From: JAEUMG01 sp963805405
GTDB lineage: Bacteria; Pseudomonadota; Alphaproteobacteria; Rhizobiales; Aestuariivirgaceae
Assembly: GCA_963805405.1 (NCBI GenBank)
Contig: CAWDUC010000005.1
Location: forward strand, 12,469 to 76,468
DNA length: 64,000 bases
Reading direction: 5' to 3'
Below the pieces are notes generated by a model. That model was not told where the DNA came from. It ran no database searches and was given only the letters and a program-made list of their open reading frames with translations. Made by a program: the position numbers and the translations under genes. Shown here in pieces: positions 7,910 to 17,959 of this stretch. Numbering within the stretch: position 1 is the first letter of the stretch; each line of letters begins with the position of its first letter.

Positions 7910-10047
7910 GAAGTAAGCGCCAGGCGCCGCACCGACCGGCGTGCCTGAAGCCAGGAAACGAATTTCGCGCGCCATTTCGCCAGCGTGCGGTCGAGCCAGT
8001 TCGGATTGTGGATGACATCGGCGCGGTAGAAAGACGGGCAGAGGACGGCGGCATCGGCGACCTCGCCGCAATTGCCGCATCCGACGCAGGTGTTGTCGAT
8101 CGCGGCGACCGGATCGTCGCGCAACGGATCGTCGAGCTTTTTGACCGACAGCGACGGGCAGCCCGACAGGCGGATGCAGGCATGATCGCCGGTGCAGACA
8201 TCCTCGTCGACGCCGAAACGCGATTTCACCACGCGCTTGCCGTCGCCGATCGCCTTCGCCACCAAAGGTTTTTCGCGGCGCTGGCGGTTGAGCATGCATT
8301 CGGATGAGGCAACGATGAATTTCGGCCCCTTCTCCGTCGTCGTCAGCGCCTCCGTCAGGGCGTCGCGCATCTTGCCGACATCATAGGTGCGATCGATACG
8401 CTTTACCCACGACCCGCCAAGGCCACGAATCGCGTCCTCGATCGGGTGCTTTGTGCTGCGCCGCTTGTTGTCGGCGCGCGATGAGGGAATGTCCTGGCCG
8501 CCGGTCGCCGCCGAGTAATGATTGTCGACGACGAGTATGACGCCGTCCTGCTTGTTGAAGACGGCATTGCCGACGCCGCTCGCCAGGCCATTGTGCCAGA
8601 AGCCGCCATCGCCCATTACCGCGATGGGGCGCTTGCCGGCCTCGACGTTGAAAGCCGAGTTTGATGCCGGCCCCAGGCCATATCCCATTGTGGTGGCGCC
8701 AATATTGAAGGGCGGCATGATCGAGAAGAGGTGGCAGCCGATATCGGCGCCGACATGATGGGGCCCAAGCTTCTTCTCGACCAGCTTCATTGCAGCGAAG
8801 ATCGGTCGCTCCGGACAGCCTGTGCAGAAACCGGGCGGGCGCATCGGCACGGTCTTGGCGAGTTCCGGGTACGAGACCGGTGGCGCGTTCGGCGCGCGGC
8901 CACGATCGGACAAGTATTCCGGCGCCTGTTCGCGGAAGAATTTCGAAACACCGTCGAGCAGGATCTGGCCGGTATATTCGCCCGCCATCGGCAGGAAGCC
9001 CTTGCCGGCAAGCTTCGTACTGGCGCCGGCCTTATAGAGCATCGCGCCGAAGGCCTGCTCGAGATAATCGGGTTGGCCTTCCTCGACGATCAGGACCGCG
9101 TCCTTATCCTTGCAGAAGGCGAGAAATTCATCGTCGATCAAGGGATAGGTGACGTTCAGCACATAGAGCGGGACTTCTGTGTCGCCATAGAGATCGGCCA
9201 ACCCCAAGCGCTGCAAGGCGCGGATCACGCCATTATACATGCCGCCCTGCATGACGATGCCGATGCGGCCTTTGTCGTCACCCATGAACTCGTTGAGCTT
9301 GCGTGACTTGATGAAGTCGACGGCTGCGGGCCATCGCTGCTTGATCTTTTCCTGCTCGTGCATGAAAGAAGCCGGCGGAAGAACGATGCGCTCGGTCGAG
9401 CGACGCGGTGATTCGAGCGCCTCCTTCAATGCCATCGCCGGGCGCTGATTGTCGCGGGCAATGAAGCGGCCATGGAGATGGCAGGAGCGGATGCGGATTT
9501 CGAGCATCACCGGGGTGTTGGAGGCTTCCGACAATTCGAAGCCGTCGCGCACCGCTTTGACAATGCATTCGAGATTGGGGCGTGGATCGAGCAGCCAGAT
9601 TTGCGATTTCATCGCAAAGGCGTGGCTCCTCTCCTGCATGATCGAGGAACCTTCGCCGTAATCCTCGCCGACGATGATGAGAGCGCCACCCAGGACACCG
9701 CCCGAGGCCAGATTGGCGAGCGCGTCGGAAGCGACATTGGTTCCGACCGTCGACTTCCAGGTGGCCGCGCCACGAATCGGATAATGCACGGAAGCCGCAA
9801 GCGTTGCCGCGGCCGTGGCCTCGCTGGCGCTAGCCTCGAAATGAACGCCCAGTTCTTCGAGAATATCCTCGGCATCGGCGAGCACATCCATCAGATGCGA
9901 GATGGGCGCCCCCTGGTAGCCAGCGACATAGCCGACGCCGTTTTCGAGGAGCGCCTTGGTGACGGCAAGGATGCCTTCGCCGCGGAATTCCTCGCCTGCG
10001 CCGATCTTGAGCTGTTGTACTTCCCTGGCGAAGGAGCGCTCAGCCAT
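7906..10047 (-). CDS. Indolepyruvate ferredoxin oxidoreductase-like alpha subunit (thiamine diphosphate and Fe-S)
   Basis: 713 residues from ATG 10047 (MAERSFAREVQQLKIG). The N-terminal pyruvate-ferredoxin oxidoreductase domain shows VAGYQGAPISHLMDVLADAE. The thiamine-diphosphate domain has TGCPERPIF, GADIGCHLFSIMPPF and the GDGGFWHNGLASG/NHYSAATGGQ cofactor site. The C-terminus carries ferredoxin-like Cys motifs: VCTGDHACIRLSGCPS and CVGCGNCGEVADAAVLCPSF. This architecture is IorA-like, oxidising aryl-pyruvates to aryl-acetyl-CoA. The open frame continues upstream to 10215, but that part is an intergenic repeat. It is co-transcribed with the beta gene by a 4-base overlap. Confidence 0.9.
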   Translation of the reverse strand: MAERSFAREVQQLKIGAGEEFRGEGILAVTKALLENGVGYVAGYQGAPISHLMDVLADAEDILEELGVHFEASASEATAAATLAASVHYPIRGAATWKSTVGTNVASDALANLASGGVLGGALIIVGEDYGEGSSIMQERSHAFAMKSQIWLLDPRPNLECIVKAVRDGFELSEASNTPVMLEIRIRSCHLHGRFIARDNQRPAMALKEALESPRRSTERIVLPPASFMHEQEKIKQRWPAAVDFIKSRKLNEFMGDDKGRIGIVMQGGMYNGVIRALQRLGLADLYGDTEVPLYVLNVTYPLIDDEFLAFCKDKDAVLIVEEGQPDYLEQAFGAMLYKAGASTKLAGKGFLPMAGEYTGQILLDGVSKFFREQAPEYLSDRGRAPNAPPVSYPELAKTVPMRPPGFCTGCPERPIFAAMKLVEKKLGPHHVGADIGCHLFSIMPPFNIGATTMGYGLGPASNSAFNVEAGKRPIAVMGDGGFWHNGLASGVGNAVFNKQDGVILVVDNHYSAATGGQDIPSSRADNKRRSTKHPIEDAIRGLGGSWVKRIDRTYDVGKMRDALTEALTTTEKGPKFIVASSECMLNRQRREKPLVAKAIGDGKRVVKSRFGVDEDVCTGDHACIRLSGCPSLSVKKLDDPLRDDPVAAIDNTCVGCGNCGEVADAAVLCPSFYRADVIHNPNWLDRTLAKWRAKFVSWLQARRSVRRLALTS

Positions 10048-10072
10048 GGGCGAGTGCTCCTGCGCAAATTCG

Positions 10073-10207
10073 TCTTCTCCCGCCTGCGGGAGAAGAAGGG
10101 ACCCATGTCGCGCAAGCGACATGGGGAGATGAGGGGGCCTTCCCCTCACCTTTCCCATTGCTCCGCAATGGGCCCCTTTCCTCTCCCGCAAGCGGGAGAG
10201 GACGAAA
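10073..10207. repeat. Interspersed palindromic repeat, copy 1
   Basis: About 135 bases built of nested inverted repeats: CTCCCGCCTGCGGGAG, CATGTCGCGCAAGCGACATG, CCCATTGCTCCGCAATGGG and CTCTCCCGCAAGCGGGAGAG. A diverged second copy lies at about 15970-16076 with the same order of blocks. It sits in the leader of the IorAB-like operon, so transcripts would carry strong hairpins. Such mosaic palindromes are common between genes in Hyphomicrobiales. Confidence 0.8.
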
Positions 10208-10238
10208 GGCGGCAATGGCTGAAGTACCTATCATCCCG

Positions 10239-11820
10239 CTACTCTAGCACATTCGCGAGCAGGAAGCCCGAGCCGCCGCCGAGGCCGGGACCTGGATGGG
10301 TTGACGCTCCGATATGGTAGAGCCGCGGCACGTGGCGTGCGGTGATTGGCCGAGGATTTAAACGGCCGCCAGATGAAAAACTGGTCAAGGCCGCAGAAGC
10401 CGCCATAGGGATCGCCGCCGACAAGATTGGTGTTCATCGCCTCGAGATCGGCCGGCGAATAACAGCGGCGGCCGATAATACTCTCGGCGAAGCCATCGAT
10501 ATGGGCCGTCAGGATCGCTTCGACGCGGTCGGCGTAGGCTTCGCGCAGCGTCTCAGTCCATTTGCCATCAGCCGGCGTCTTGATCCGCCCTGCCGCGTCA
10601 CCCTTGACGTGGCGCGGAGCCTCGGGAAGCTGCAGCCAGAGAATGGCGTTTCCTTCCGGGCAGCGCGAAGAATCAAGCGACGTCGGCTGGCCGACGCAAA
10701 TCGTCGGCGTCTCGGGCAGCATGCCGCGTTCGGCCTCATTCGCCGCTTTCGAAACGCCATCGAGTCCAGGCGTCAAATGCAGCAGCGCGACCTTCTCAAG
10801 CCCCGGCGTCGTCCACTTCGGCGGCGACTTGAGGGCGTAGTGAATCTGCATATTGCCTTTGCCATAGCGATAGGCATTCACCGCGGCGGCGATCGGCTCC
10901 GGCAGGGCTTTAGGATCAAGCAGGCGTGTATAAAGCTGGTTCGGCGTCGTCGAGCAGATCACGCCGCGCGTCGCTTCGATGACCTCACCGTTTGCCAGCG
11001 TGACGGAGGATGCAGCGCCAGTTGCATCCCGCGCGATCGATAGAACATCAGCATTGGTCCTGATCGCCCCACCCTTGTCCTCGATCAGCTTTCGAAAAGC
11101 CGCAAGCAGGTTCCTGGCACCACCCTTGACGATCGGGGTGCCGGCCGCCTCGGTCGCAAAGGCGATGACCTTGGTCATCTTGCCGGAATAGGCGCTCTCC
11201 GGGCCTAATCCCAAATGCAGGACCCAGGGCGCCCAAAGTGCGCGGAATAGTTCCGAGCGATAGTTTGTCTCGAGCCAGCCGCGCATTGGCGCCATGGCTT
11301 CGCCAAAATACGCGGCGAGCCCGCGAAGGCCCCTATTCCAGGCTTGCTTCAGCAAAAGTTTGGCGGTGCTCCAGGTCCAAAGATCGCCGCCGAGCAACGC
11401 AAAAAGGAAGCCTGCCTCGTGTTCGATGCCTTCGACGTCGCGGCGATATTGCGCGCCGTCTTGCGGGTCGAGCGCTGCAAAGGCCGCGACATTCTCATTG
11501 CGCTTCATGGACAGCTTCAAGCTGCATCCATCCGGCAAGAGCACGCCGGTCGGATAGGGCGAATGGCAGAACTCCAATCCGCGGGCCGTCAGTTCCTTGC
11601 CGAGCGCTCCGAAGGCCGGGCCGGTGACGAACAACACGAAGGTCGTCGCCATCACGTCATGGACGAAGCCGGGCGCGATCATCTCCTCGGTTCTGATGCA
11701 GCCGCCAATCTCGGAATTGCGCTCGAGCACCAGAACCTTACGGCCCTTGAGCGCCAGCATCGATGCGCATACCAGCGCATTGATGCCGCTGCCGACAATG
11801 ACGTAATCGGCTTTCTCCAT
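10239..11820 (-). CDS. CrtI/phytoene-dehydrogenase-like NAD(P)/FAD oxidoreductase (one frameshift near its end)
   Basis: About 526 residues. It begins with the FAD dinucleotide fold YVIVGSGINALVCASMLALK and LVLERNSEIGGCIRTEE. The middle contains the substrate domain (GKMTKVIAFATEAAGTP, VICSTTPNQLYTRLLDP). Near 10340 the frame is lost: the typical end RLYHIGASTHPGPGLGGGSG with FLLANVLE continues in another frame to a stop at 10239, while the unshifted frame reads nonsense to 10231. The protein is a paralogue-like relative of the one at 12713-14296 on the other strand. Substrate unknown; FAD-dependent desaturase or amine/aryl oxidation is possible. It is followed on the same strand by the IorAB genes. 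Confidence 0.82.
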
Positions 11821-11826
11821 TTAGCC

Positions 11827-12618
11827 TCAGCTATTGGGAACGAGCGCCAGCGCCCGCAACGGGCTGCCAGTGCCCTTCTCGAACTTCAAGGGCGCAGCGA
11901 TCAGGACCGCGCCGGTCGCCGGCAACTGGTCGAGATTGACAAGGCTCGCCAATCCATAGCGATTGGCCTTGTGCATGAGATTATGCGCCGGGAATGGCGG
12001 ATCCATGCCGGCGGCCTGGCCGGCATCGGTGCCGACCGTCTCGATGCCCCAGCCGATGGCGCCCTTCTCGATGATGTAGTTGATGCAGTCGACGGCGGGA
12101 CCCGGCGAATGCGGACCCGTATTGTCGGCGTTGAGGAACTCAGCCTCGCTGCCATTGCGCTTCGACCAGCCGGTGCGCATCAGCACCCAGGCGCCCTTCG
12201 GAATCGCGCCGTTCTTATTCTCCCAGGCTTTGACGCCATCGGCGGTCAGGAGAAAATCGGGGCTCTTCGCCACTTCGGCGCTGCAATCGATGACGCAGAC
12301 GGGGGCTACAAAATTCGAGACCGGAATCGTGTCGGTCGTATTGTTCTCGTGATCCTTGCCGGAAATCCAGTGCACCGGTGCATCGAAATGGGTACCCGAA
12401 TGTTCGCCGAGCTTCAGCCAGTTCCACGCCCAATAGGGGCCGTTCTTGTCGTAATGCGAAATGGTGTGAACTTCGATCTTGGGCGTGTTCTTGCCGATCT
12501 CCGGCGGCAATTTGATGAGCGGCGTATCGGGGCCCAATGGGGCCGAAAGGTCGACGACCTTCACCTCTCCCGACAACAATGCCTTGGCCAGCGTATCCAA
12601 CGTGTTCTTGGCGGACAT
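11827..12618 (-). CDS. Cyclase family protein (kynurenine formamidase-like metal hydrolase)
   Basis: 263 residues from ATG 12618. The hallmark metal motif is GEHSGTHFDAPVHW (HxGTHxDxPxH), with PFPAHNLMHKANRYGLASL near the C-terminus. This family includes kynurenine formamidase, isatin hydrolase and polyketide-cyclase-annotated proteins; all hydrolyse amide or lactam-like bonds using Mn/Zn. No signal peptide is seen. The gene sits six bases upstream of the CrtI-like gene on the same strand and is divergent from a second CrtI-like gene at 12713. Neighbourhood with an indolepyruvate-type oxidoreductase suggests an aromatic or indole-derived substrate, which is inference. Confidence 0.85.
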   Translation of the reverse strand: MSAKNTLDTLAKALLSGEVKVVDLSAPLGPDTPLIKLPPEIGKNTPKIEVHTISHYDKNGPYWAWNWLKLGEHSGTHFDAPVHWISGKDHENNTTDTIPVSNFVAPVCVIDCSAEVAKSPDFLLTADGVKAWENKNGAIPKGAWVLMRTGWSKRNGSEAEFLNADNTGPHSPGPAVDCINYIIEKGAIGWGIETVGTDAGQAAGMDPPFPAHNLMHKANRYGLASLVNLDQLPATGAVLIAAPLKFEKGTGSPLRALALVPNS

Positions 12619-12712
12619 CCGCGAATTCCTCCCGAAACTGTGCACTAAGGCCTTACGATAAGGGGAGAAATATGCGAGTGCAAACGCCCTGTGGCGGAGG
12701 CTGAGAGCTCCC

Positions 12713-14296
12713 ATGGCTTATGACGCGATCATCATCGGCGCCGGGCATAATGGCCTTGCCGCGGCGATCCATCTCGCCCGCAAGGGCTGGAAAGTCGCGG
12801 TGTTCGAGAAGAACAGCGAGGCCGGCGGCGCGGTCCGGACCCGTGAAGTCACACTTCCCGGCTTCCGGCATGATCTCTTCGCCGCCAATCTCAATCTTTT
12901 TGCCGGCTCGCCCTTCTTCCAGGCCTATCGCGACGATCTCATCCGGCATGGGCTCGGCTTCGTGCCGACCGAGCATTGCTTTGCGACAGCCTTTCCGGAT
13001 GATCGCTGGTTTGGTGTCGGCAAAGACCTCGAAGCGACCGTCAATCGGCTTGAGGCCTTTTCGCGCAAGGATGCCGAGACCTGGCGGACGTTGGTTGCGG
13101 GCTTCAGCAGCGATGCCCCGCACATCTTCGGGTTGCTCGGCAATCCGATGCCGTCCTGGGCGACGGCCGGTGTGCTCTATCGCGCCTGGCGCGCTAAGGG
13201 TCTTCCCTGGCTGCTCGATACTGCGAAGCTCCTCGCCTCATCGCCGCGGGCCTGGCTCGATCGAACATTCAAATCCGATCATGTGAAGGCAACGCTTGCC
13301 GCCTGGGGCATGCATCTTGATTTCTCGCCCGATATTGCTGGCGGGGCGCTCTTTCCCTATCTCGAAGGCCTCGCGAACCAGTGCTTCGGCATGGTCATCG
13401 GCCAGGGTGGCGCCGATACGGTCATCAAGGCAATGTCGGCCTATCTCAAGGAGCTTAGCGGCGAAATCCATCTCACCAGCGAAGTCGAGCGCGTCGTATT
13501 CTCCAACAACCGAATCCGTGGGGTTGAGCTTGCCGACGGTCGGGGTTTCGTTCCCTCGTATTGTGTGATCGCCAATCTCGCGCCGCAAATTCTGTTCGGC
13601 AAATTGCTTCCCGATGGGGCCGCACCCAAGCCGGTCAGCGATCGCATGCGCGCCTATCGAAACGGCCCCGGAACAATGATGGTGCATCTCGCCGTCGATT
13701 CTCTGCCCAACTGGCGCGCCGGGAAGGACCTCAAGCGCTTTGCCTATGTGCATCTCGCACCGTCGATGGATATGATGGCGCGCGTCTATCAGGATGCGAT
13801 TGCCGGTATCATCCCCGCCGAGCCGGTCATCGTCGTCGGCCAGCCGACCGCCATCGATCCTTCGCGCGCACCTGAGGGCAAGCACATTCTATGGCTGCAG
13901 GTGCGCACGCTTCCCGCACAACCGCGCGGCGATGCCAAAGGCGAGATCACGGCAACCGACTGGGATCAAATCAAGGAGGCCGTTGCCGACCGCGTCGTTG
14001 CCCTTGTCGAGCGCTATGCGCCGGGGCTTCGCACGCAGATTCTCGGCCGCGCGGTCTTTTCGCCAAAGGACCTCGAACGCGAGAATGCCAATCTCATCGG
14101 CGGCGACAGCGTCAATGGCAGCCATCATCTCGACCAGAATTTCATCTTCCGGCCGATCCCCGGCTGGTCGCGCTATCGCATGCCTTTGAAGGGTCTCTGG
14201 CTCGTCGGCGCCGCCACCTGGCCCGGCGCCGGGGTCGGCGCCGGCTCGGGCTTCATGGCGGCCAAGATGCTGGAGGCGGAGAGGCCGACGGGCTGA
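12713..14296 (+). CDS. CrtI/phytoene-dehydrogenase-like NAD(P)/FAD oxidoreductase
   Basis: 527 residues, intact. The N-terminal FAD fold is AIIIGAGHNGLAAAIHLARKG with VFEKNSEAGGAVRTREV. The conserved C-terminus is GLWLVGAATWPGAGVGAGSG followed by FMAAKMLE. The NGPGTMMVHLAVDSLPNW stretch parallels NMQIHYALKSPPKW in the oppositely oriented relative at 10239-11820, so the two are homologues flanking the cyclase gene. They probably act on the same or sequential substrates. ATG 12713 is divergent from the cyclase start at 12618, with about 95 bases that may hold two promoters. Confidence 0.88.
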   Translation: MAYDAIIIGAGHNGLAAAIHLARKGWKVAVFEKNSEAGGAVRTREVTLPGFRHDLFAANLNLFAGSPFFQAYRDDLIRHGLGFVPTEHCFATAFPDDRWFGVGKDLEATVNRLEAFSRKDAETWRTLVAGFSSDAPHIFGLLGNPMPSWATAGVLYRAWRAKGLPWLLDTAKLLASSPRAWLDRTFKSDHVKATLAAWGMHLDFSPDIAGGALFPYLEGLANQCFGMVIGQGGADTVIKAMSAYLKELSGEIHLTSEVERVVFSNNRIRGVELADGRGFVPSYCVIANLAPQILFGKLLPDGAAPKPVSDRMRAYRNGPGTMMVHLAVDSLPNWRAGKDLKRFAYVHLAPSMDMMARVYQDAIAGIIPAEPVIVVGQPTAIDPSRAPEGKHILWLQVRTLPAQPRGDAKGEITATDWDQIKEAVADRVVALVERYAPGLRTQILGRAVFSPKDLERENANLIGGDSVNGSHHLDQNFIFRPIPGWSRYRMPLKGLWLVGAATWPGAGVGAGSGFMAAKMLEAERPTG

Positions 14297-14316
14297 GGGC
14301 CGCCGATTGACAGGGC

Positions 14317-14340
14317 CGAAGCTTTGGGCTTCGATCATTT
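14317..14340 (+). terminator. Possible rho-independent terminator after the CrtI-like gene
   Basis: CGAAGC-TTTGG-GCTTCG forms a six-pair stem, followed by ATCATTTT. It lies 21 bases after the stop at 14296. The stem is short and the T run weak, so this is tentative. Confidence 0.4.
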
Positions 14341-14406
14341 TAAGATTAAACTATTGCGGTCCTAGACCCGCATAAAACGACAAAAAACCCACGGGGAGCA
14401 GCTCAG

Positions 14407-15941
14407 ATGAATTTTTCCAGACGCGATCTCTTGAAAGTTGGCGCGGCCGGCGGCGCAGCGATGACGTTCGGCCTTGGTGCCGGCGTTGCCTCCGCGCAAG
14501 GTTCGGAATTGACGGTCGCCTACAACGTCAATCTGCCGTCCTGGGATCCGACCGTCGGTCTGTCGGCGGTCAATCCGACCATCCAGGGCGATCTATCAAT
14601 CGGTCTTCGACCAGTATATCGGCCAGGAGCCCGATCTGTCCTTCCAGCCGGGGCTTCTGACCAAATGGGGCTGGAACGAGGACCGCAGCAAGGTCATCGA
14701 TGGAGGTGCGCGAGGGCGTGACCTGGCATGACGGCTCGCCCGTCGACGCCGGAAGACGTCGTCTGGTCGCTGCAGCGCGCCGGCGACCCGAAAGCCGGCA
14801 ATCCGATCCAGTTCGTCTGGTCGAAGATCGGCAACTTCAAGATCGACGGCAACACCATCACCGCCGACGTGAAGGAATTCGAGCCGACACTGTTCAAGTG
14901 GATGGCGTTCCTCACCGGCTATGTCCTGCCCAAGGCCTATTACGAGAAGGTCGGCGCCGAGGGCTTCGAGAAAGCGCCGATCGGCACCGGGCCCTACATG
15001 GTCGAGAAGTTCGAGCGCAATGCCTTCCTGCGGCTCAAGGCCAATCCGAATTACTGGGGCGGCAAGCCCGCCTTCGAGACGGTGATCTTCAAATTCGTGC
15101 CGGATGCGACCAGCCGCGTCGCGGAAGTCGAATCCGGCGGGTCGGACGTCACCTTCGAAATTCCCTATGAGGAATATCGACCGGCTGAAGGCGAAGCCGG
15201 GTCTCGCCGGCGTGACCACGCCCGTGTCCGACATCGCCATGATCTTCATCAACGACATCGGTCCGATGCTCGACAAGAACGTCCGCCTCGCCGCGCATCA
15301 CGCGATCGACAAGAAGGCATCGTCGACCGCCTGCTGCGGCGGCTACGGCGTGCCGATCGACACGCTGGAAGCGCCGGAATACGCCGCCTTCGATCCGGCG
15401 ATCAAGGTCGGCCTACGATCCGGAGACTGGCGCAAGAAGCTGCTCGCGGCGAGCGGCTATTCGCCGGAAAAGCCGGTCAAGTTCACGATCCAGACGACGC
15501 GCGGCTTCAAGCCGAAGGATTACGAGATGATCCAGGCGATCGTCGGCATGTGGCGCAAGGTCGGCATCGACGCCGAGATCGAGGTCTACGAGATCGCCAA
15601 GCATTTCGAACTGCGCGCGCCGACACAGCTGGCGCCGGCCGCCTTCTACAACTGGGGCAACGCGATCGGCGATCCCGTCGACCTCGACCGGCTTTGCGAT
15701 GTTCGGCCCGTCGCCGCATTCCGCCTGGAAGGCACAGGATCTGATCGAGAGGATCGGCCCCCTGTGGGGCGAAAAGGACGAGGCCAAGCGGATCGCCGGC
15801 TAGCAAGGCGGTCGACAAGTACATCGCCGAGGAGGGCTAGGTGATCCCGCTGTTCCAGTATGTGCAGCCGATCATCTACACGACGAAGCTGAAGGTCGTG
15901 CCCAGCGTCCCGGCGCGGTGCTGCCGGCGCTCATGAGCCGG
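14407..15941 (+). pseudogene. Peptide-type (SBP_bac_5) ABC substrate-binding protein, many frameshifts
   Basis: Starts with a Tat-like signal NFSRRDLLKVGAAGGAAMTFG and SBP_bac_5 features: LPSWDPTVGLSAVNP, then in other frames PGLLTKWGWNEDRSKVI, GVTWHDGSP, TPEDVVWSLQRAGDPKAGNP, PIGTGPYMVEKFERN, LKANPNYWGGKPAFETVIF and GYSPEKPVKFTIQTTRGFKP. The order matches a complete protein of about 510 residues ending near LPALMSR at 15941. Single extra bases can be placed near 14699, 14742 and 15178, and three more between 15410 and 15433; one in-frame TAG (15838) replaces an expected Tyr codon. A periplasmic oligopeptide or nickel/peptide-class ligand is likely. Confidence 0.75.
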
Positions 15942-15969
15942 CGTGAGCCGCAGGACTTCGACGTCGTCT

Positions 15970-16076
15970 GCTCCCGCTTGCGGGAGAAGGACCATCGCGA
16001 AGCGCATGGGGCGAGGAGGACCGCATGGGGATGTCCCCTCACCGTTCCCATTGCTCCGCAATGGGCCGCTTTCCTC
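15970..16076. repeat. Interspersed palindromic repeat, copy 2
   Basis: CTCCCGCTTGCGGGAG, then TCCCCTCACCGTTCCCATTG and CCATTGCTCCGCAATGGG follow the same block order as the copy at 10073-10207, with differences in the middle. It lies between the binding-protein gene and the first permease gene of the peptide transporter. That is a common place for mRNA-stabilising palindromes that raise binding-protein expression over permease. Confidence 0.72.
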
Positions 16077-16094
16077 GTAACGGTGAGGCAGAGC

Positions 16095-17099
16095 ATGATC
16101 TCCGCGCGGTGCTCATCCGCATTGCACGACGTGATCACGCTGTTCGGCGTGGCGGTCGATCGTCTTCGTGCTGCTGCGCGTGGTGCCCGGCGATCCGATC
16201 GCCATGATGATTCCGCCGGGCGCCACGCCAGCCGACATCGAGCGGCTTGCGCGCATTTTACGGGCTCGATAAGCCGATCCCGCGAGCAATTCATCATCTG
16301 GCTCGGGCAGGTGCTGCGCGGCGATTTCGGCACGTCGATCTCGCTGCACAAAGACGTGCTTCGAAGGTCTGCTCGGCGCGGTTGCCGGCGACGCTCGAAC
16401 TGTGCCTGCTGGCGCTTCTGATCGCCGTCTGCTCGGCGGCACATTGGCTGATCGTCGCGACGCGCTTCGCGGCACGGCGGCGGAAACCGGCGTCGATGTC
16501 GGCATCGGCATGCTGCTCGCGTGCCCGATTTTCTCTGGGGCCTTGACCTTCATCCTGGTGTTCGGCGTGCGATTCCGTCTTTGCCGATCTCCGGCCGCAT
16601 CGACCCGACGCTCGATCTTCCCTTCGTCACCGATTTCTATCTGCATCGAAAGCCTGTCCGCCTGCGCTTCGACATCGCCGGCGACTGCTCAATCACATGC
16701 TGATGCCGGCGCTGGCGCTGGCGCTGCCGTTCGCCGCGGTCATCGCGCATGTGCTCAAGACCTCGCTCGCGGAGGCCGATGCTCCAGGATTATGCGCTGC
16801 TCGCCCGGACCCGCGGCTTTTCCGACTCCGCGTCATGCTGCGCGAGGCGTTGCCCAACGCGCGATCCCGACGCTGGCGCTGACCGGCGTGCAGTTCACCT
16901 TCCTGATCGGCGGCACCGTGCTCGTCGAGCGCATCTTCTCCTATGAAGGCATCGGCAACATGGCGATCGACGCGGTGATCAATCGCGACCTGCCGCTGAT
17001 CCAGGGCATCATCCTCGCCTTCGCCGTGCTTTTCATCTCATCAATCTCGCCGTCGATCATGACCTACGCCTCCTCGATCCGCGGCTGCGCCATGGCTGA
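16095..17099 (+). pseudogene. DppB/OppB-type ABC permease, many frameshifts
   Basis: Segments in different frames reconstruct one DppB-like permease: RVVPGDPIAMMIPPGATPAD (near 16180), FYGLDKPIP, GQVLRGDFGTSISLHKDV, MLMPALALALPFAAVIAHVL, GVQFTFLIGGTVLVERIF and GIGNMAIDAVINRDLPLIQG. The gene would start at ATG 16095 and stop at TGA 17097-17099, overlapping the next start. The EAA-like region ARTRGFSDS is present. As printed it cannot be translated, but the protein-level conservation argues for sequence indels. Confidence 0.72.
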
Positions 17100-17959
17100 G
17101 GTCAGCGACGATCGCGCGGCGACCCAACGCGCGAGCGCGCCGGCTCATCCTCGCGCGGCGCGCTGGCTTCGCGCATCGTCGCGATGGCCGCGATCTTCGC
17201 GCCGTTGCTCGCCCCGCATGATCCGCTCGAACAGGACCTGATGCTCGGCAAATTGCCGCCGTTCTGGATCGCCGGCGGCGAGCCCGGCTATCTGGCTCGG
17301 CACCGACAGTCTCGGCCGCGACGTGCTGTCGCGGCTGATCTATGCGGCGCGCATCGCGTTGACCGTCGCGTTGGTCGCGCAGCTTCGCTGGCCTGCATCG
17401 CGGTTCACTGCTCGGTCTGATCGCCGGCTATTTCGGCGGCTGGGTCGATCACACCATCTCGCGCCTGGTCGATATCTGGATGGCGTTTCCGCCGGTGCTG
17501 CTCTCGATCGTGCTGGTGGCCGTGATCGGCGACCGGGCTCACTTCGGTCATCGTCGCCATCGTCGTCATCGACTGGACCCGCTTCTGCCGCGTCGTCCGC
17601 GCCGAGACGATGCTGCAGCAGGCGCGATGGATACGTCGCTGCGCGCGCGCGTCGTCGGGCTGCGCCGCTGCGCGACGCTGTCGGCGAGGTGCTGCCCAAT
17701 GTCGTTCCGCTGATCGTCGTCCTGCTGTCGGTCGAAATGGGCATCGCCGTCATGGTGGAGGCGATCCTGTCCTTCGTCGGCCTTTCGGTCTCGGCCGACG
17801 CGCCGACCTGGGGCGGCATGATCGCCGAAGGCCGCGCAGCTCATCCATCACGCCTGGTGGGTATTGGTCTTCCCGCTGATCGTGCTGTTCCTCACCGTGC
17901 TCGCCTTCAGCCAGTTCGGCGAAGGCTTGAACGACGCTTCGATCCGGTCTGCGCGATGA
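17092..17959 (+). pseudogene. DppC/OppC-type ABC permease, many frameshifts
   Basis: Starts MAEVSDDRAATQ at 17092 and ends NDASIRSAR at 17959. Family pieces in shifted frames are AIFAPLLAPHDPLEQDLMLG (the typical DppC opening), LGTDSLGRDVLSRLIYAARI (partly frame-broken), YFGGWVDH, SIVLVAVIG and MGIAVMVEAILSFVGLSVSA with PTWGGMIAEGRA. Together this is a complete inner-membrane permease of about 289 residues. Stop and the following ATPase start overlap (ATGA at 17956). Confidence 0.72.

Noticed and set aside
10048..10215. N-terminal extension of the IorA-like protein to 10215
   Set aside because: The added residues are the translated interspersed repeat; the protein proper starts at ATG 10047.
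11344..12648. 434-residue plus-strand ORF opposite the CrtI-like and cyclase genes
   Set aside because: Low-complexity Arg/Ala/His translation antisense to two clear genes.
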